Below, one piece after another: positions 5,971-8,529 of a stretch of 8,529 nt of DNA. This stretch comes from an uncultured Gammaproteobacteria bacterium. Its GTDB lineage: Bacteria; Pseudomonadota; Gammaproteobacteria; Steroidobacterales; Woeseiaceae. Numbering within the stretch: position 1 is the stretch's first letter; each line of letters opens with the position of its first letter. The stretch spans positions 1-8,529 of the forward strand of contig CALKYK010000042.1 in assembly GCA_938003715.1 (NCBI GenBank), given 5' to 3'. The position numbers and the translations under genes are program-made. The notes beneath the pieces are model-generated. The model made no database searches. It was not told where the DNA came from and saw only the letters and a program-made list of their open reading frames with translations.

Positions 5971-6315
5971 ATGGCCAGACTCAGCACCCATGTACTCGAC
6001 ACGGCATCCGGCCGTCCGGCGGCCGACGTGCAGATCCGGCTGTTCGCGATGGAAAACGGTCGCCACCAGGTTGCGAGCGCGCGCACGAACGTCGACGGGC
6101 GGACCGACCAGCCGCTACTGTCCGACGAAACGTTTCGCGCCGGCAGTTACGAAATCGAGTTCGCCGTCGGTGAATATTTTCGCAACAACGGCCACACGCT
6201 CAATGAGCCGCCGTTTCTCGACGACGTCGTGATTCGCGTGACGCTTGCCGACGAGAACTATCACGTACCGCTGCTCGTCTCACCGTGGAGCTATTCGACG
6301 TATCGCGGTAGCTGA
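5971..6315 (+). CDS. uraH: 5-hydroxyisourate hydrolase
   Basis: This 114-residue transthyretin-like enzyme hydrolyses 5-hydroxyisourate, the unstable product of urate oxidation, to OHCU in the purine-to-allantoin pathway. It matches the family over its full length. It opens LSTHVLDTASGRPA with catalytic His7, has NVDGRTD with Arg44, and YHVPLLVSPWSYSTYRGS at the end with His98 and the diagnostic C-terminal tetrapeptide YRGS. No signal peptide is present, so it is cytosolic. The ATG at 5971 starts the family's conserved N-terminus exactly; only a weak Shine-Dalgarno precedes it. It is first in the purine operon, with xdhA starting 1 nt after its TGA. The urate-oxidising step between XDH and UraH, and the later OHCU decarboxylase, are not in this window. 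Confidence 0.95.
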   Translation: MARLSTHVLDTASGRPAADVQIRLFAMENGRHQVASARTNVDGRTDQPLLSDETFRAGSYEIEFAVGEYFRNNGHTLNEPPFLDDVVIRVTLADENYHVPLLVSPWSYSTYRGS

Positions 6316-6316
6316 C

Positions 6317-7816
6317 ATGAGTAACGGAACGCGAGTGCGGGAAGAGATCCGGTTCCTGCTGAACGGCGCCGAGGTCGTCGTTGCGGACGTCGACCCGACC
6401 CGCACCGTGCTGCAGTACCTGCGCGAGGATCGACGCCTGACCGGCACCAAGGAAGGCTGCGCGGAAGGCGACTGCGGAGCCTGCACGGTCGTCGTCGCCG
6501 ATCTCGACGAAGACGGTTCGCCGCGCGCCCGTGCGATCAATTCCTGCATCCAGTTCCTGCCGACGATCGCCGGCAAGGCGCTCTACACCGTGGACGGCCT
6601 CGACGACGACGGTCGGCTGCATCCCGCGCAGCAGGCGCTGGTCGACTGCCACGGGTCGCAGTGCGGTTTCTGCACGCCGGGTTTCGTCATGTCGCTCGTT
6701 GCGCTGTACAAGAACGATGTCACGCCGCAACGGCGTGACATCGACGATGCGCTGGCCGGCAACCTGTGTCGCTGCACCGGTTATGCGCCGATCGTCGAAG
6801 CGGCAACCCGTATGTACGCGATCGGCCGTGACGAAAACGATGCCTGGCTGCGCGTTGCAGCCGGCAAGCAGGCGGCCGACGAAAAACGGCTGGCAACGTC
6901 CATCGCGGCGCTCGCAGACGGCGCCAGCCTGCGGCTCGAACACGGGTCGCGCCGTTTCTTTGCGCCGCGCAGCGTGCAGGAACTTGCGTTGCTGTACGAC
7001 GAGTACCCCGACGCGACGCTGCTCGCCGGCGGGACCGACGTCGGCCTGTGGGTGACGAAGCAGCATCGCGAACTGGGCATTGTCATATACACGGGCAACG
7101 TCCGCGAACTGCACGACGTCGAGCAGCGCGACGGCGAACTGGTCATCGGCGCGGCCGCGACGCTGAGCGACGTCCTGCCGCACCTCGTCGACCTCGTTCC
7201 CGGCCTGGACGAAATGCTCATGCGCTTTGCCTCGCCGCCGATCCGCAACGCCGGCACGCTCGGCGGCAACGTCGCGAACGGCTCGCCGATCGGCGATACG
7301 ATGCCGGCGCTGCTGGCGCTCGATGCGTCGCTCGAACTGCGGCGCGGCAGTGCGTCCCGGCGCGTGCCGCTCGACGAGTTCTATCTCGGCTATCGTCGCA
7401 ACGCGCTGGCAGGCGGCGAGTTCCTGGCGCAAATCGTGATCCCGCTGCCGGCTGCCGATGCGCAGTTTGCGACGTACAAGATCTCGAAGCGCTTCGACCA
7501 GGACATCTCCGCAATCTGCGGCGCATTCCTGCTCGATCTCGACGGCGATCGCGTGGAGCACGTTCGCCTCGCGTACGGCGGCATGGCGGAAGTGCCGAAA
7601 CGGGCCGCACACGCCGAGCGCGCGCTGCGAGGCCATGCCTGGGACGAATCGTCGCTCGCGGCCGCGTCGGCAGCGCTCGAGAAGGACTACGCGCCGATAA
7701 CGGACATGCGGGCCAGCGCCGCGTACCGGATGCAGGTCGCAAAGAACCTGCTCGCGCGCTTTTACCGCGAGACGACCGGGCAGGCGGTCGAATCGGTGTA
7801 CGCGTATGGACGTTAA
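6317..7816 (+). CDS. xdhA: Xanthine dehydrogenase small subunit (2Fe-2S and FAD)
   Basis: This 499-residue subunit passes electrons from the molybdenum site to NAD+ during hypoxanthine/xanthine oxidation. The plant-type ferredoxin domain has cluster ligands Cys48, Cys53, Cys56 and Cys77 (GCAEGDCGAC then NSC). The second [2Fe-2S] domain has Cys116, Cys119, Cys151 and Cys153 (CGFCTPG and CRCTGY). The FAD domain follows, with LLAGGTDVGLWVTKQ (235-249) and GTLGGNVANGSPIGDTMPAL (313-332), then the CO-dehydrogenase-flavoprotein C-terminal domain. Length is normal for bacterial XdhA. ATG 6317 lies 1 nt after the uraH stop; the open frame extends further upstream but that part overlaps uraH. Its 3' end overlaps xdhB by 11 nt. 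The coding region contains a perfect 13-bp-stem inverted repeat at 6715-6743. The protein is cytosolic. Confidence 0.96.
   Translation: MSNGTRVREEIRFLLNGAEVVVADVDPTRTVLQYLREDRRLTGTKEGCAEGDCGACTVVVADLDEDGSPRARAINSCIQFLPTIAGKALYTVDGLDDDGRLHPAQQALVDCHGSQCGFCTPGFVMSLVALYKNDVTPQRRDIDDALAGNLCRCTGYAPIVEAATRMYAIGRDENDAWLRVAAGKQAADEKRLATSIAALADGASLRLEHGSRRFFAPRSVQELALLYDEYPDATLLAGGTDVGLWVTKQHRELGIVIYTGNVRELHDVEQRDGELVIGAAATLSDVLPHLVDLVPGLDEMLMRFASPPIRNAGTLGGNVANGSPIGDTMPALLALDASLELRRGSASRRVPLDEFYLGYRRNALAGGEFLAQIVIPLPAADAQFATYKISKRFDQDISAICGAFLLDLDGDRVEHVRLAYGGMAEVPKRAAHAERALRGHAWDESSLAAASAALEKDYAPITDMRASAAYRMQVAKNLLARFYRETTGQAVESVYAYGR
6715..6743 (+). repeat. Perfect inverted repeat (13-bp arms, CAA loop) inside xdhA
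   Basis: CGATGTCACGCCG (6715-6727) and CGGCGTGACATCG (6731-6743) are exact reverse complements around a 3-nt loop. They encode the linker between the two cysteine pairs of the second Fe-S domain. In mRNA this would be a very stable hairpin. No T-run follows, so it is not an intrinsic terminator. Confidence 0.9.
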
Positions 7817-8513
7817 GGTGACGGGCAAACGCGCGACCGGCGGTGTACGCGGGGCGGTCGGCACACCGCTGCCGCACGACAGCAGCCGCCTGCACGTGAC
7901 CGGTCAGGCAACCTATACCGACGACATTCCCGAGCCGCGGGAACTCCTGCACGTCGCCGTCGGCATGAGCGAAAAGCCGCACGCCCGGATTCGCCGCATC
8001 GATCTCGACGCGGTGCGCCAGGCACCCGGCGTTGTCGCCGTTATCACCGCGGACGACATCCCGGGCGAAAACAACTGCGGTCCGGTCGTCGACGACGATC
8101 CGATACTGGCGCCGGGACTCGTGCAGTACGCCGGCCAGGCCGTATTCGCCGTGGCAGCGACCACGGTAGACGCAGCGCGCAAAGCCGCCAGGCTCGGCCG
8201 TATCGAATACGAAGAGCTCGAGCCGATACTCGGCATCCGCCAGGCGATCGAGGCTGGCTCCTTCGTGCTGCCGAGCGAGACGCTTACGCGTGGCGATGCG
8301 CGTGCGGCCATCGACGCCGCCGCAAATCGTCTCCGCGGCACGGTGGCGCTGGGCGGGCAGGACCAGTTCTATCTCGAAGGGCAGATCGCGATGACCTTGC
8401 CGCGCGAGGACGGCGACCTGTTCGTGTACAGCTCCACGCAGCACCCGGGGGAGGTGCAGCACCTGGTCGCGGCCGCGATCGGCAAGGACTCCAAAGACGT
8501 CGTCGTCGAGTGA
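7806..8513 (+). CDS. xdhB: Xanthine dehydrogenase large (molybdopterin) subunit, N-terminal part, ending at an in-frame TGA
   Basis: This frame codes for the first 235 residues of the roughly 780-residue XdhB, which carries the molybdenum cofactor and oxidises hypoxanthine and xanthine to urate. Family sequence is clear: LHVTGQATYTDDIPEP (29-44), the hammerhead (a/b) domain, then GGQDQFYLEGQ (183-193), where Gln185 corresponds to the cofactor-adjacent Gln of xanthine oxidases, and SSTQHPGEVQHLV. ATG 7806 overlaps the xdhA stop by 11 nt, so the subunits are coupled. After VVVE the frame hits TGA (8511-8513), where relatives have Cys, and then continues RRM, the start of the RRMGGGFGGKE motif, to the window end. 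The short length therefore reflects a nonsense codon plus the window boundary, not a small protein. Confidence 0.93.
   Translation: MDVKVTGKRATGGVRGAVGTPLPHDSSRLHVTGQATYTDDIPEPRELLHVAVGMSEKPHARIRRIDLDAVRQAPGVVAVITADDIPGENNCGPVVDDDPILAPGLVQYAGQAVFAVAATTVDAARKAARLGRIEYEELEPILGIRQAIEAGSFVLPSETLTRGDARAAIDAAANRLRGTVALGGQDQFYLEGQIAMTLPREDGDLFVYSSTQHPGEVQHLVAAAIGKDSKDVVVE
8511..8513 (+). other. In-frame TGA stop at the family Cys position of xdhB
   Basis: The frame reads DVVVE-stop-RRMVG. Bacterial XdhB commonly has VECRRMGGGFGG here, so TGA replaces a Cys codon (TGC to TGA) and Gly is Val two codons later. Two unexpected changes within 12 bases at the very end of the sequence point towards poor base quality here. 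Confidence 0.75.
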
Positions 8514-8529
8514 CGGCGCATGGTCGGCC

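Noticed and set aside
7283..7296. Perfect 14-bp palindrome in xdhA
   Set aside because: It encodes part of the conserved NGSPIGDT motif, which constrains the sequence, and its composition is all common high-G+C codons.
6200..7864. A 554-codon open frame on the minus strand opposite xdhA
   Set aside because: It is opposite a clear xdhA match, its composition is Arg-rich and low in recognisable motifs, and long antisense frames are common in high-G+C genes.
1..8529. A genome-wide alternative genetic code for stop codons
   Set aside because: TAA and TGA serve as normal terminators of intact genes here, and three interrupted codons of three different types are better explained by error or mutation.

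Overview
The window is about 8.5 kb of high-G+C bacterial DNA (roughly two-thirds G+C by eye), densely packed with short or overlapping gene junctions. The protein families present are a Shewanella-like phosphatase, a Tat-exported GMC dehydrogenase pair, a RidA lipoprotein and a two-subunit bacterial-type xanthine dehydrogenase. Together they suggest a Gram-negative proteobacterium, probably a gammaproteobacterium. That taxonomic guess is inference; no rRNA or other marker gene is present.

Layout. (1) 1-55: two perfect tandem copies of a 25-bp unit that can form a hairpin. (2) 56-1138, minus: an exported protein with a CotH/FAM20-like kinase fold, broken by one in-frame TAA. (3) 1202-3058, plus, divergent from it: an exported Shewanella-like PPP phosphatase fused to a C-terminal domain that looks like a degenerate kinase. 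(4) 5789-3078, minus: a tight three-gene operon made of a Tat-signal gluconate-2-dehydrogenase subunit-3-like protein, a GMC oxidoreductase broken by one in-frame TAG, and a RidA-family lipoprotein. Its genes overlap by 11 and 1 nt. (5) 5790-5970: a shared divergent control region. (6) 5971 to the end, plus: a purine-breakdown operon of 5-hydroxyisourate hydrolase, xanthine dehydrogenase small subunit and the N-terminal part of the large subunit. The last is broken by an in-frame TGA 17 bases before the window end.

How the genes work together. Xanthine dehydrogenase makes urate from hypoxanthine and xanthine, and UraH acts two steps later on 5-hydroxyisourate. The intervening urate-oxidising enzyme is not visible here. 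The minus-strand operon looks like a periplasmic redox unit: the Tat-signal small subunit would carry the leaderless GMC flavoprotein across the membrane, and the lipoprotein RidA would sit in the same compartment. The kinase-fold and phosphatase genes form a separate divergent pair of exported proteins.

The most unusual feature is that three of the eight genes each carry a single in-frame stop at a conserved position (Tyr, Tyr and Cys in the families as I know them). The reading frame and conservation continue on the far side of all three, although the window ends 5 codons after the third. Each is one third-position change away from TAC or TGC. Sequence error or fresh mutation is the simplest explanation, but the pattern deserves checking. 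A perfect 13-bp-stem hairpin inside xdhA is the other striking structural signal.
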